From Paraburkholderia ultramafica (GTDB lineage: Bacteria > Pseudomonadota > Gammaproteobacteria > Burkholderiales > Burkholderiaceae), in NCBI RefSeq assembly GCF_902859915.1, contig NZ_CADIKK010000012.1, forward strand, positions 1 to 64,000: a DNA stretch of 64,000 nucleotides, given 5' to 3'. Shown here one piece after another: positions 27,120 to 36,218 of this stretch. Position 1 is the first letter of the stretch. Every line of letters begins with the position of its first letter. Both the position numbers and the translations under genes were made by a program. The notes under the pieces were generated by a model, which did not search any database, was not told the DNA's origin, and saw nothing but the letters and a program-made list of their open reading frames with translations.

Positions 27120-27186
27120 GCATGATGAATACCTCGCGGATCGGCGTTGCGGAAACTGCAGGAGAGGTAATGCTGGAGAGTGACGG

Positions 27187-28299
27187 GTGAAGTTAATCCT
27201 TTCAGTGGATGCTTTGGTGCCACCACTCACTGGCATCGGGCGTTACACGTGGGAGCTTGCGCGCTACTATCAGTCGCGGGATGGACGTGTCGACTCCGTG
27301 AGGTTTTTTCGTGTTAATGAGTGGGTTGCCGACCCTGCGAACATGTTGCGGATACCTGCGCTTCGCAAGAAACAGGGATATTTCCGCCGACAGATACCAA
27401 AATGGTGGCGTGCATGGGCGTTACGTAGACAAATGGCTGACGCCGTTTTTCACGCGCCCAACTACTTTTTGCCTGAATGTGTGGATTCGGGAATAGTGAC
27501 TGTTCATGATCTCTCTGTATTCAAGTATCCGGAAACCCATCCGGTGCAGAGACGTCGACATTTCGAGGTTGCGTTCGGCTCGACGCTTGCGCGTGCCAAT
27601 CACATCATTACAGACTCCGAGGCGATCAGGCTTGAGGTGGCGGAATTTTTCGGCTGGTCAATGGACAAGATTACGGCCATACCGTTGGGCGTTAGTGGAA
27701 AGTTTCGACAAAGATCGGAATCGGAACTCGCTGGGTCGCTACGGGACCATGGCCTTGTTTACGGAAACTATTCGTTATGCGTATCTACCTTGGAGCCGCG
27801 CAAACGGGTGGATCAACTAGTCCGCGCCTACAGCCGTCTGCCAGCCACATTGCGGCAAAGGTTTCCGCTGGTGCTCGTTGGTAGCAGGGGGTGGCTGAGT
27901 GATGATCTGCATACCGATCTGGAACGCGGTGAGCGGGAAGGGTGGCTTCGCTATCTGGGATTTGTGCCTGAGGCGCAGCTGCCTTTCTTATATGCTGGTG
28001 CACGTGCGTTCTTTTTTCCGTCAACCTATGAGGGTTTTGGACTGCCTGTGCTTGAAGCGATGGCGAGTGGTGTGCCGACATTGACGTCCAACAGCTCTTC
28101 ATTGCCAGAAGTAGCGGGCGACGCAGCGTGGCTCGTTCGATCTGACGACACTGATGCGCTAATGGATGGTATCAAAAGTGTCCTGCTGGATGAATCGTGG
28201 CGAACAGCGGCAGTAGCGCGCGGTCTACGTGTTGCGGGACGGCGAAGCTGGGAGGCTTGCGCGCGTCAGACCTTTGAACTCTGTCGTAGTTTCGCCTGA
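27187..28299 (+). CDS. Glycosyltransferase, GT4 family
   Basis: A 370-residue GT-B glycosyltransferase of the mannosyltransferase-like group. It starts LILSVDALVPPLTGIGRYTWELA, has TVHDLSVFKYPETHP in the acceptor domain, CVSTLEPRKRVDQLVRAY at the start of the donor domain, and FPSTYEGFGLPVLEAMASGVPTLTSN at the sugar-nucleotide site. Start is GTG at 27187, six bases after GGAGAG. It converges on the minus-strand glycosyltransferase gene that ends at 28307. Confidence 0.85.
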   Translation: MKLILSVDALVPPLTGIGRYTWELARYYQSRDGRVDSVRFFRVNEWVADPANMLRIPALRKKQGYFRRQIPKWWRAWALRRQMADAVFHAPNYFLPECVDSGIVTVHDLSVFKYPETHPVQRRRHFEVAFGSTLARANHIITDSEAIRLEVAEFFGWSMDKITAIPLGVSGKFRQRSESELAGSLRDHGLVYGNYSLCVSTLEPRKRVDQLVRAYSRLPATLRQRFPLVLVGSRGWLSDDLHTDLERGEREGWLRYLGFVPEAQLPFLYAGARAFFFPSTYEGFGLPVLEAMASGVPTLTSNSSSLPEVAGDAAWLVRSDDTDALMDGIKSVLLDESWRTAAVARGLRVAGRRSWEACARQTFELCRSFA

Positions 28300-28306
28300 A
28301 TGCGCG

Positions 28307-29593
28307 TCATGCAAGATCGGCAAGCAAATGCTTGAGCTGTTCCGCACTTTCAGACCAGGTTAGACGTTGCATTGCTTCGCTTGAGGGCGCCTGGCGAGTT
28401 GCCAAGCGCGCAAGCCATTCGTTTATTTCTGGGGCAAGCTCCGCTCCTGATCTTGCGGCGAAATAGGTTGCATGTTGCTCCGCGACTTCTCGGAATACAG
28501 GTATGTCACGTGCGAGGATCGGCAATCCAAATGAGGCTGCCTCGATTAGCGGCAAGCCAAAGCCTTCGGCTTCTGACGCGACGATAAGACCATCAACCGA
28601 TAAATACATTTCCGATAACTCGTCGTCAGTCGCGCCGCTTTGCCAAATAAGGTGCTTTCCCCATTGCTGGTGGGTACGCAAGCGCTCAACCAGATTTTCG
28701 ACATGCCAACCCATCTTGCCGATGATCACGAGAGTGGCGCTGCAGCCATTCGCCCAGAGGATGTCGAACGCATCCAGCACTAACGTGTGACCCTTGCGGG
28801 GCTCAAGCGTGCCGACCATCATGACCGTTTGCCGTAGCGAATTCTGACTGGATACGGACAAGCCGGCGGGGAGGCGCATCTGGAGGGGGCTTGCGTGGGT
28901 GTGCAAATCTGCGCCTAGATGAAACCACCGAACGGCTAGGTTATGCGCGGCTGTTCCCAGTTTGTCATCGAGCCACGTTCGAGTTTCTTCGGCGACGGTA
29001 CGGGAAATGCAAAAGACGGCGTCCGCGTGAACGCTCAGTGTCTGCAACCAAAGCCGAAATGACTTCTGTGCGACGGTCGTGAACCACTTCGCGCTAGTGA
29101 GAGGAAGCAAGTCGTAGACTACAAAGCATAAACGGACGCCCTGACCACGCCATTTAAGCAGATCGGATTGTCGGCGAGGAATGATTCGACCGGCTAGATC
29201 CAGCCCGAGGAAGATATCTCCTTCTGTGACGCGGATGCATTGATCTGCTACCAATGGCTTGACGCCCCTCAGTGAGCAGAGGTACGCGTCCGCATATTCG
29301 TATGTTCGTCTGCGGGTAGCCCGGACTGGGCGAACTTCGAATCCGTCGGGAGGCGCGGCAATGAGACGAACGAGCAATGAACGAACAGCGCGCTGAATGC
29401 CAGTGCCGGCATCGTGCGAAGCGATGACTGACACGTCGACAAGCAATTGCCGCTGCGGGTTTTGCGCGATGCGTTCGAAAGTTGCCGCTTTGCTGCGGTG
29501 GCCAAGTACCAGATTCCGGGCGACTGCCAGTAGTCGCTGGGATCCTAGAATGATGGCGAGCCGGAGCAGAGCCAATTGGAGTTGATTGCTCAA
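28307..29593 (-). CDS. Glycosyltransferase, GT4 family
   Basis: A 428-residue glycosyltransferase. Residues 1-45 form a hydrophobic leader region, followed by LLVDVSVIASHDAGTGIQRAVRSLL, FVVYDLLPLTSAKWF, MVGTLEPRKGHTLVLDAFDIL and VASEAEGFGLPLIEAASFGLPILARD. Start is TTG at 29593, after GGAGA. It is the last gene of the minus-strand unit kpsE-kpsM-kpsT-GT, 39 bases after the KpsT-like stop. It may be the enzyme that works closest to the exporter, but that is a guess from position. Confidence 0.83.
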   Translation of the reverse strand: MSNQLQLALLRLAIILGSQRLLAVARNLVLGHRSKAATFERIAQNPQRQLLVDVSVIASHDAGTGIQRAVRSLLVRLIAAPPDGFEVRPVRATRRRTYEYADAYLCSLRGVKPLVADQCIRVTEGDIFLGLDLAGRIIPRRQSDLLKWRGQGVRLCFVVYDLLPLTSAKWFTTVAQKSFRLWLQTLSVHADAVFCISRTVAEETRTWLDDKLGTAAHNLAVRWFHLGADLHTHASPLQMRLPAGLSVSSQNSLRQTVMMVGTLEPRKGHTLVLDAFDILWANGCSATLVIIGKMGWHVENLVERLRTHQQWGKHLIWQSGATDDELSEMYLSVDGLIVASEAEGFGLPLIEAASFGLPILARDIPVFREVAEQHATYFAARSGAELAPEINEWLARLATRQAPSSEAMQRLTWSESAEQLKHLLADLA

Positions 29594-29632
29594 GCGATGT
29601 CTCCGAAGAGGCGGATCATTGCCGTTCCGGGG

Positions 29633-30286
29633 CTAGCCGGCGCTTTCTTGGTAGAAAGCGTAGGCTTCTTCAATATTCTCGAACGTGTGCAGTTTGCCAC
29701 GCACCAAAACGGCGGCACTGTCGCAGTGCTCCCGTATGTACCCGGCGTCGTGACTGACAATAATCAAGGAGCGGTCGGTGCGCTTCTCGAAGAGTTCTTG
29801 GTGGCACTTCGCATGGAAGCGGCTATCGCCGACGGCGATGATTTCGTCGATCAGAAAACAATCGAATTCGATTGCCATCGAGATAGCAAACGCCAGTCTC
29901 GCGCGCATGCCAGCGGAGTAGGTCTTTACAGGCTCGCGCAAGTAGTAACCTAGTTCGGAGAACTCTTGGACGAACGGTTCGGCAGCCTTTGCGTCGGCGC
30001 CATAGACTCTGCAGATGAAGCGCAGATTATCCATGCCCGTCAGACTACCCTGAAAAGCACCACCGAATGCAAGGGGCCATGACACGCTCATATCACGCAG
30101 AATTCGCCCGGAGGTTGGCAACTCCGCGCCGCTAATCATCCGGATAAGGGTAGATTTACCCGCGCCGTTTCGACCGAGAATTCCGATGTTTTCGCCTTTG
30201 GCAACGCGCAGATTGACATCGTTAAGTACTCGCTTGCGTCCCTGCCGGGTATGATAATCCTTGCAAAGTTTCTGCAGTTCGATCAT
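29633..30286 (-). CDS. kpsT: Capsule exporter ATPase, KpsT/Wzt-like
   Basis: A 217-residue ABC ATPase of the short KpsT type, without the C-terminal carbohydrate-binding domain of O-antigen Wzt. Walker [10 protein letters not shown] (38-46), signature YSAGM (123-127) and Walker B CFLIDE (143-148). The ATG at 30286 overlaps the KpsM-like stop (ATGA), so the pair is coupled; an upstream in-frame ATG at 30334 lies inside kpsM. With KpsM it forms the inner-membrane exporter of the lipid-linked capsule. Confidence 0.93.
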   Translation of the reverse strand: MIELQKLCKDYHTRQGRKRVLNDVNLRVAKGENIGILGRNGAGKSTLIRMISGAELPTSGRILRDMSVSWPLAFGGAFQGSLTGMDNLRFICRVYGADAKAAEPFVQEFSELGYYLREPVKTYSAGMRARLAFAISMAIEFDCFLIDEIIAVGDSRFHAKCHQELFEKRTDRSLIIVSHDAGYIREHCDSAAVLVRGKLHTFENIEEAYAFYQESAG

Positions 30287-31074
30287 TCCGGCTCCACACG
30301 TTTGCTTGCGTCGGCTACGAGGAACAGTCCGCAAACCAGAAGCGTTAGATCTGAAAAGATCATATACTCGACGTCATAGTGCGGCTTCACGAGTGAACCA
30401 AAGTAGCCACCTCGCAACATTTCCACTCCGTGCACCATCGGCAGCAGAAGGGCTAGTCTTTGCACTCCCTCTGGTAGCCAGTTCACCATGAAAACTGCGC
30501 CGGAAAGGGGAAACATCAGATATGCAATGGTGTGCCAGACACGTTCCACGACTTCGCTTCGCTCGCTTAGCGCTCCAATGGTCAGTCCCATGCCGGTTCC
30601 GAAAATGCACAGGAACAGCCAGCCGAAGATCATCAGCGAAATATTTGCGGGCGGCGCCATCATTCCCAAGGTGACAAAGAAAACGGTAAGAAACAGAAAT
30701 GAAAGCGAGGCGCCAGTTACCTCGAGGATAATTCGAGAAAAGAACAAGTCGATTACGCGAACATTGCGGTGATACAACAGGCTCTGATTTGGCATGATTG
30801 CAAGCGAGCATCGGTTCGCACAATTTCGCCATACAAGGACCGACGAATATCCCGTCACCGCAAACGCCGTAATGGGAAGGTTGGACCCATGGACCGACTT
30901 GGATGCTGTCCAGAGTGCCGTGATGCCGAGGGTGAACACCATTGGCTCGAAGAAGACCCAGAGAAATCCGATGTTGTGCCGTCCATAACGAGTAAGGATC
31001 TCGCGCATCAGGAGCGCCCCAACTACGCGCAGCTGAATCTTCATCGATCTGATGAGCGGGGTGTTATGTTGCAT
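30283..31074 (-). CDS. kpsM: Capsule exporter permease, KpsM/Wzm-like (ABC-2)
   Basis: A 263-residue ABC-2 permease with six predicted membrane helices. The amphipathic N-terminus ([25 protein letters not shown]) is typical of KpsM, as are [25 protein letters not shown] and the final [21 protein letters not shown]. It starts 15 bases after the KpsE-like stop and overlaps kpsT by 4 bases. Confidence 0.93.
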   Translation of the reverse strand: MQHNTPLIRSMKIQLRVVGALLMREILTRYGRHNIGFLWVFFEPMVFTLGITALWTASKSVHGSNLPITAFAVTGYSSVLVWRNCANRCSLAIMPNQSLLYHRNVRVIDLFFSRIILEVTGASLSFLFLTVFFVTLGMMAPPANISLMIFGWLFLCIFGTGMGLTIGALSERSEVVERVWHTIAYLMFPLSGAVFMVNWLPEGVQRLALLLPMVHGVEMLRGGYFGSLVKPHYDVEYMIFSDLTLLVCGLFLVADASKRVEPE

Positions 31075-31089
31075 GGTTGCCCCAATTTG

Positions 31090-32256
31090 TCAGTCGTGGT
31101 GCTCGCGGACGCCAGCGAGCAGCAAGCTCAGAACGCCCCAAACGAGCATTCCCAACGCAAACACTTCAAAAATCGATTTCAGTCGTTTCGGTTCGATTGC
31201 GATGTCAGGCGTATTTGGCTCAACCAGTCTTTCCAGATAAAGCTGCTTTCGTTGGGCTTCAGAGCGCGCGCTTTCAAGTGCCGCCATGGCTGACGCCAAT
31301 TGTTTGTCGGCAAATTGTGAGTCGAGTTGCAGCCGCGCGTAAGCCGCCGCCTTGTTCGACAGAGAGTTCTTTCCTCCCGTCACGCCACCCGTTGCCGCTT
31401 CAATCTGCTTTTGAAGTGTTGCAATACTGGTCTTCAGAACAGGAATTTGCGGGTTTTGCGGGGCAATTGATTGCAATTGCATCAGTTGCGTCTGTGCCGC
31501 AAACATTTGAGTCTGAAGCGCAGTCACTTGCTGCAACTGCAGTGCAGATTGCTTTTCCGGATCGAACACCGTGTACGAGTCTCGGTACGTCGCTAGCGCC
31601 GCAGCCGCATCCTTGGCCTTGGCAGCTGCTATGTCAACTTCGTGCTGGGCAAATTGAACCGTGTCCGTAGCAGCACGTTTGTTCATGCGGTTGACCAGGC
31701 GCTCACTCATTTCAAGTAGCGTCTCATTGATTTTCTGAGCGTCTTTGGCGGTATAGCCGCGAACCTGCAACGTTGTAATGGCCGACGTCGAGTCAAGATC
31801 AACCGAGACAATATGCTTGCTGTAATATTTCCACAGCGCTTCGAAGCTGTCGTCTAAGCTTCGGGGGAAATGGCTCAAAAAATCGCCGTGGTTACCATAT
31901 GCGTCCGCAATATAGTCGTTTTGGTTCAGTTCCTTGAGGGCGTCGCGCGACTGAATGTAATCGATCACCGGATAAGTGTCGTCTTGCGCGCGGGAAAATC
32001 CGGTGCCTTGCAGCAGGGCGCCCACCACGCTCGTCTGGCTTTGCCGTTGTGGGCTGCGAACGACGAAGCGGGACTCCGAGACGTAAACGTCCGATGCGAT
32101 CAGCCCGAAATACGCAATCGCAATGGCAGTCGGGCCGACGACAGTCAACGCAAAGATGCGATTAACTCCCTTGATTCGTTCGACCAGCCCTTTCTTTTTC
32201 CCCGAGGGCGGCAGCGCCGCGTTGTTGCTAGATACTGTTTCCAACGTCTTATCCAA
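31090..32256 (-). CDS. kpsE: Capsule export inner-membrane protein, KpsE/CtrB-like (WcbD-like)
   Basis: A polysaccharide co-polymerase of the KpsE/BexC/CtrB type, bridging KpsMT and the Wza-like outer-membrane protein. A first membrane helix (ALTVVGPTAIAIAYFGLIA) is followed by SESRFVVRSP, a long periplasmic coiled coil rich in Gln/Ala (about 200-340), and a last helix (VFALGMLVWGVLSLLLAGV). No ATG lies before the first helix. The frame is open to a TTG at 32406, but a TTG at 32256 gives 388 residues, close to family length, so that start is preferred. It is the first gene of the minus-strand export unit. Confidence 0.88.
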   Translation of the reverse strand: MDKTLETVSSNNAALPPSGKKKGLVERIKGVNRIFALTVVGPTAIAIAYFGLIASDVYVSESRFVVRSPQRQSQTSVVGALLQGTGFSRAQDDTYPVIDYIQSRDALKELNQNDYIADAYGNHGDFLSHFPRSLDDSFEALWKYYSKHIVSVDLDSTSAITTLQVRGYTAKDAQKINETLLEMSERLVNRMNKRAATDTVQFAQHEVDIAAAKAKDAAAALATYRDSYTVFDPEKQSALQLQQVTALQTQMFAAQTQLMQLQSIAPQNPQIPVLKTSIATLQKQIEAATGGVTGGKNSLSNKAAAYARLQLDSQFADKQLASAMAALESARSEAQRKQLYLERLVEPNTPDIAIEPKRLKSIFEVFALGMLVWGVLSLLLAGVREHHD

Positions 32257-32698
32257 CTTGAATGGTTCTTTCAATTCCCTTGTCGCCGGCCGAGCGAACA
32301 GAGGGAAGAACGGAAGCGCCCGCAAAGTGTTTGCGACTAAACAGGCCGCAAACGTTTTACGTGAGCCAATACGAATCCTTACGCGATGTTTTTGCCAGGA
32401 TTGCAAACGCGTTTTATGCTTGGCAATCCTTACGTGGAAGATATCGACGTACGCCTACCCGATACAGCGAGGCCGGCCGATTATAGCCACCCGATATGGC
32501 TGGCGCCATCCACCTTCGTATCCTTCCAACAAATTTCTTAAATTTTCGTAACTTTGCGATTTTTTACCTTGCGATGTTGTATTCTTCGGTCCTTGCTTAA
32601 GACCAGCAGCTACTATTCAAACGATTCCGAGGTTTCCGGGGGAGGGCGCGGCACATTGCGTTCTGTTGGAATGCTCGGGCCGCTTTCGAAGCACTCAC
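32257..32698. other. Divergent promoter region between export unit and kpsS-lipid module
   Basis: No gene is supported, apart from a possible extension of the KpsE-like frame to 32406. The part around 32520-32600 is AT-rich and should contain promoters for both the minus-strand export genes and the long plus-strand kpsS-to-manC unit. G+C rises sharply to the right of it. Confidence 0.45.
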
Positions 32699-33907
32699 AT
32701 GCACCGCTCTTTTCTCGCCCTGCAAGGCACGGCGTCTCCGTTTTTCAGTCGCCTTGCTACCGCATTGCGCGAGCGCGGTCACGCCCTACGTCGTGTTAAT
32801 TTCTGTGGTGGCGATCTGTCATACGCTGGTAATAGTGATGCGTGGAATTTTCGCGGACACGTGGGCGAGTTATCCGATTGGTATCTCGATAAAATGAAAT
32901 CGAGCAGTTTTACCGACGTAATAATGTTTGGTGACTGCCGCGAGATCCACCGCCCGATACACCCAATTGCACGAGCCAACGGCCTGCGTGTCCACGTGTT
33001 CGAAGAAGGCTACGTCCGCCCCCATTGGCTGACACTGGAAAAACACGGCGTAAATGGCCGCTCGCAATTACCGCGCGATCCCGCCTGGTATTTGGATCAG
33101 CGCCGTTTCACGCCGCCAAGTCCAGTCGGTCAACCCACCGGCTATAACCTCTACGAACGCGCCTTCCACGACATCCGTTATCGCAGCGCCAATACACTAT
33201 TCGCGTTGCGCTTTCCGCATTACCGCAGCCATCGTCCGAGAAACGGCTTCTTCGAGTACTCGGGACTGGCCGCTCGCGCATTGCGCAAACGCAAACATCA
33301 TTGCAATTCCGACCAAGTCACTCGCGACCTGCTCGAAGCCGGTCACGCGTACTACATCTTTCCGCTGCAACTGAATTCGGATGCGCAGATCGTCGTCCAC
33401 TCTCCGTTCGACAGCGTGCGCGAAGCCATTGCAAAAGTAATGACCTCGTTCGCTCGTCACGCACCGGCGGACAGTTGGCTCGTGATCAAGAACCATCCGC
33501 TCGACACAGGTCTGATCGACTACCGCCGTCACGCCGAGCGACTCGCGCGCGATCTCGGCATTAATGAGCGCATGCGCTTCATCGACGCCGGCCATCTACC
33601 GACGCTGCTCGACCACGCACGTGGCGCAGTGGTAGTAAACAGCACGGTCGGCTTATCGGCACTGCATCACCGTCGCCCGTTGATCGCGCTGGGCACTTCG
33701 ATCTACAGCATGCCGGGCCTGACGTGGCAGGGCTCGCTCGACGATTTCTGGCAGCACGGCGAGCCGCCTGACATGAATCTGTACCAAGCCTTTCTGGACT
33801 ACGTCGTCCACCACACCCAAATCAACGGCGACTTCTACACCCGCACTGGCATCGCGATGGCCACAGCCGGCGCGGTGCAACGTCTCGAGGCGGCCGCGCA
33901 TGCTTAA
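32699..33907 (+). CDS. kpsS: Capsule Kdo transferase, KpsS/WcbO-like
   Basis: A protein of about 402 residues related to KpsS, the GT99-like enzyme that adds the first beta-Kdo to lyso-phosphatidylglycerol in ABC-type capsules. Family features: FLALQGTASPFFSRLATALRERGH at the start, GDCREIHRPIHPIA, VFEEGYVRPHWLTLE, FPLQLNSDAQIVVHSPF and NSTVGLSALHHRRPLIALG. The ATG at 32699 begins the conserved part. It works with the KpsC-like protein encoded at 11520. Its stop overlaps the SDR gene by 8 bases. Confidence 0.9.
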   Translation: MHRSFLALQGTASPFFSRLATALRERGHALRRVNFCGGDLSYAGNSDAWNFRGHVGELSDWYLDKMKSSSFTDVIMFGDCREIHRPIHPIARANGLRVHVFEEGYVRPHWLTLEKHGVNGRSQLPRDPAWYLDQRRFTPPSPVGQPTGYNLYERAFHDIRYRSANTLFALRFPHYRSHRPRNGFFEYSGLAARALRKRKHHCNSDQVTRDLLEAGHAYYIFPLQLNSDAQIVVHSPFDSVREAIAKVMTSFARHAPADSWLVIKNHPLDTGLIDYRRHAERLARDLGINERMRFIDAGHLPTLLDHARGAVVVNSTVGLSALHHRRPLIALGTSIYSMPGLTWQGSLDDFWQHGEPPDMNLYQAFLDYVVHHTQINGDFYTRTGIAMATAGAVQRLEAAAHA

Positions 33908-34685
33908 CGCCGCTGCGCGCCACATCGTCATCACCGGCGCAAGCGCGGGGCTTGGCCGCGCGCTCGCGCAGACCTATGCGGCACCAGGTGTGGTCCTCGG
34001 CCTGATCGGCCGCGATGGCGAACGTCTCGAAGCGTCAGCACAAGCCTGCCGTGCAAAAGGCGCGAAAGTAGAAACAGGCCTGATCGACGTGCGCGACGCT
34101 GAAGCGATGCAAACCTGGCTACACCGTTTCGACGACGCGCACGCCATCGACCTGCTAATCGCCAACGCCGGCGCCGCCAGCACGCTCGGGTCCGCAACCG
34201 ATTGGGAAGAACTCGAACGCACGGCCGCAATCGTCGACACCAATTTCTACGGTGCGATGCACGCGGCGCTGCCCGTCATCGCCCGCATGCGCGCACGCAA
34301 GCAAGGCCAGATCGCGCTAATCAGTTCGCTCGCGGCGCTGCGCGGCATGGCGATTTCGCCCGCCTATTGCGCAAGCAAGTCGGCGATCAAAGCATACGGC
34401 GACTCAGTGCGTCCGATCCTGTCGCGCGACGGCATCCGCATGTCGATCGTCTTGCCGGGTTTCGTGAAGACCTCGATGAGCGACGTGTTCCCCGGCGACA
34501 AACCGTTCCTCTGGTCAGCGGACAAAGCTGCCCAACACATCCAGCGCAAACTGAAAGCGGGTTGCGCGGAAATCGCTTTTCCGGGCCTGCTCGCTTTCGG
34601 CATGCGTCTTCTGCCGTTGCTGCCCGCGGTATTGGCCGATGCGATTCTCGGCGGCCTGTCGTATCTGCCGCGCGAGGAGCGTTGA
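33900..34685 (+). CDS. wcbP: Short-chain dehydrogenase/reductase, WcbP-like
   Basis: A 261-residue classical SDR: TGASAGLG (12-19), NAG (89-91), catalytic S142/S143, Y156 and K160 in YCASK. A hydrophobic C-terminal region (about 228-255) resembles membrane-associated reductases of the 3-ketosphinganine reductase kind. It overlaps kpsS by 8 bases and touches the LTA-synthase-like gene. Order and neighbours match WcbP of the B. pseudomallei capsule locus. A reduction step on a lipid keto intermediate is plausible, but not shown by sequence alone. Confidence 0.87.
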   Translation: MLNAAARHIVITGASAGLGRALAQTYAAPGVVLGLIGRDGERLEASAQACRAKGAKVETGLIDVRDAEAMQTWLHRFDDAHAIDLLIANAGAASTLGSATDWEELERTAAIVDTNFYGAMHAALPVIARMRARKQGQIALISSLAALRGMAISPAYCASKSAIKAYGDSVRPILSRDGIRMSIVLPGFVKTSMSDVFPGDKPFLWSADKAAQHIQRKLKAGCAEIAFPGLLAFGMRLLPLLPAVLADAILGGLSYLPREER

Positions 34686-36218
34686 GTGGACGCAACGCTC
34701 GCGCTCAGTTTCGCGGCCGCGGCCGGCCTCGCGCTTCTGCCTGAAGCGATTGCGATGCCGCGCGCATCGTTGCGCCGTTCGCCGGTTGCGTACGCGTTGC
34801 ACGTCGCTGCCATCGGGTTCATCTGTTTGTGCGTGTTGCTGCTCACAGGCCGCGTGAGGTTCTCGGCATTCGTCGCGATCGCATTGGTCGCGCTGCTGGC
34901 CAGCGTGAGCAATGCCAAGTACGCGTCGCTGCGCGAGCCGTTCGTCTTCACCGACCTGAGTCTCTTCAGCCAGCTTTTTGCACATCCGCGTCTTTACTTG
35001 CCGTTCGTCAGCGCGGGCACGGTGGTGGCGATCGTGATCGGCGTCGTCGTGGTGGTCGAGGGTTTCATCGCGGATAAGCCGCTCGCGCACAGGCCAGTCG
35101 GCGCGCTTCTAACCGCTGCCTGCGCCTGCCTCACAGCAGCCTATCTCTGCGCCGCACGCTTGCCGCTCAAGCTGAACGCCGTCGACGATCAAAAGCGCCA
35201 CGGCTTCTTCGCGGTCTTCGTCGCCTATCTGCTGAACGGAATGAAGCCGGCCACGGCGCGGCGGTTGCGCGACGTATTAGCCTCCGGTCCTTTCGCGAGC
35301 GGTGTGCCGCAATCGGCACCCGACGTGATCCTGATCCAGAGCGAGTCGTTCTTCGACGCACGGCGTCTTTCCGCGTCGATCGACCACTCCATCCTGAGCC
35401 ACTTCGACACCGCGCGCCGCGAGTCGGTCCAACACGGTGAATTGACGGTCCCCGCATGGGGCGCGAATACGATGCGCACGGAGTTCGCGGTACTGACCGG
35501 CGTCGATCAGACGCAACTCGGCTATGCGCGTTTCTATCCGTACGCGTTCGTCCGACGAGCATGCACGTCGCTCGCCTCATGGTTCAAACACGGCGGCTAC
35601 CAGACGCAGGCGATCCACCCGTACTACGCGGATTTCTTCGGCCGCGAGCGGGCCTTCAAACATTTGCAGATCGACCGTTTCGTCGACATTGCCGCCTTCG
35701 CCGACGCGCCGCGCGCGGGGCCGTACGTGTCCGATCAGGCGGTCGCGGACGCGATCGTCAAAGCGCTTGGCGAGCCGCGCGACAAACCCGCGTTCATCTT
35801 CTCGATGACGATGGAAAACCACGGCCCGCTGCATCTGGAGCAGGTCGAGACAGGCGAGGGCGCCGCGTTCCACGCGCTCGGCGACGACGCGCGCTGGCGC
35901 GATCTGACCGCCTATCTGCGCCACCTCGCCAACGCCGACGCGATGCTCGGCCAACTGCTCGGCACGCTGCGCGCGCGGGGTCGCGATACGGTGCTGTGTT
36001 TTTACGGCGATCACGTGCCGGCGCTGCCGCACGTGTACACCGAACTCGGCTGCGAACCGTCGCGCAGCGACTACTTCATCTGGCGCAACTACGGTGACGC
36101 GCCTGCAACCCGAAAAGATCTGTGCGCCGAGCAACTCGGCGTCGCCCTCGTTCGGACTCTCGAGCCGGCCATGCCGCGCGGGACGCCGGCGCGTACGCTG
36201 CACCCAACAACAGAATGA
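34686..36218 (+). CDS. wcbQ: LTA-synthase-like / sulfatase-fold membrane transferase, WcbQ-like
   Basis: A 510-residue protein. The first about 170 residues hold several membrane helices; the rest is an alkaline-phosphatase/sulfatase fold as in LtaS, MdoB and EptA. Active-site signs are DVILIQSESFFDARRL (metal glutamate), the threonine nucleophile region WGANTMRTEFAVLTG, FSMTMENHGPL and FYGDHVPALP (metal Asp-His). Such enzymes move phosphoglycerol or similar head groups on the outer face of the inner membrane. Start is GTG directly after the wcbP stop; the stop overlaps the PKS start (ATGA). Confidence 0.85.
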   Translation: MDATLALSFAAAAGLALLPEAIAMPRASLRRSPVAYALHVAAIGFICLCVLLLTGRVRFSAFVAIALVALLASVSNAKYASLREPFVFTDLSLFSQLFAHPRLYLPFVSAGTVVAIVIGVVVVVEGFIADKPLAHRPVGALLTAACACLTAAYLCAARLPLKLNAVDDQKRHGFFAVFVAYLLNGMKPATARRLRDVLASGPFASGVPQSAPDVILIQSESFFDARRLSASIDHSILSHFDTARRESVQHGELTVPAWGANTMRTEFAVLTGVDQTQLGYARFYPYAFVRRACTSLASWFKHGGYQTQAIHPYYADFFGRERAFKHLQIDRFVDIAAFADAPRAGPYVSDQAVADAIVKALGEPRDKPAFIFSMTMENHGPLHLEQVETGEGAAFHALGDDARWRDLTAYLRHLANADAMLGQLLGTLRARGRDTVLCFYGDHVPALPHVYTELGCEPSRSDYFIWRNYGDAPATRKDLCAEQLGVALVRTLEPAMPRGTPARTLHPTTE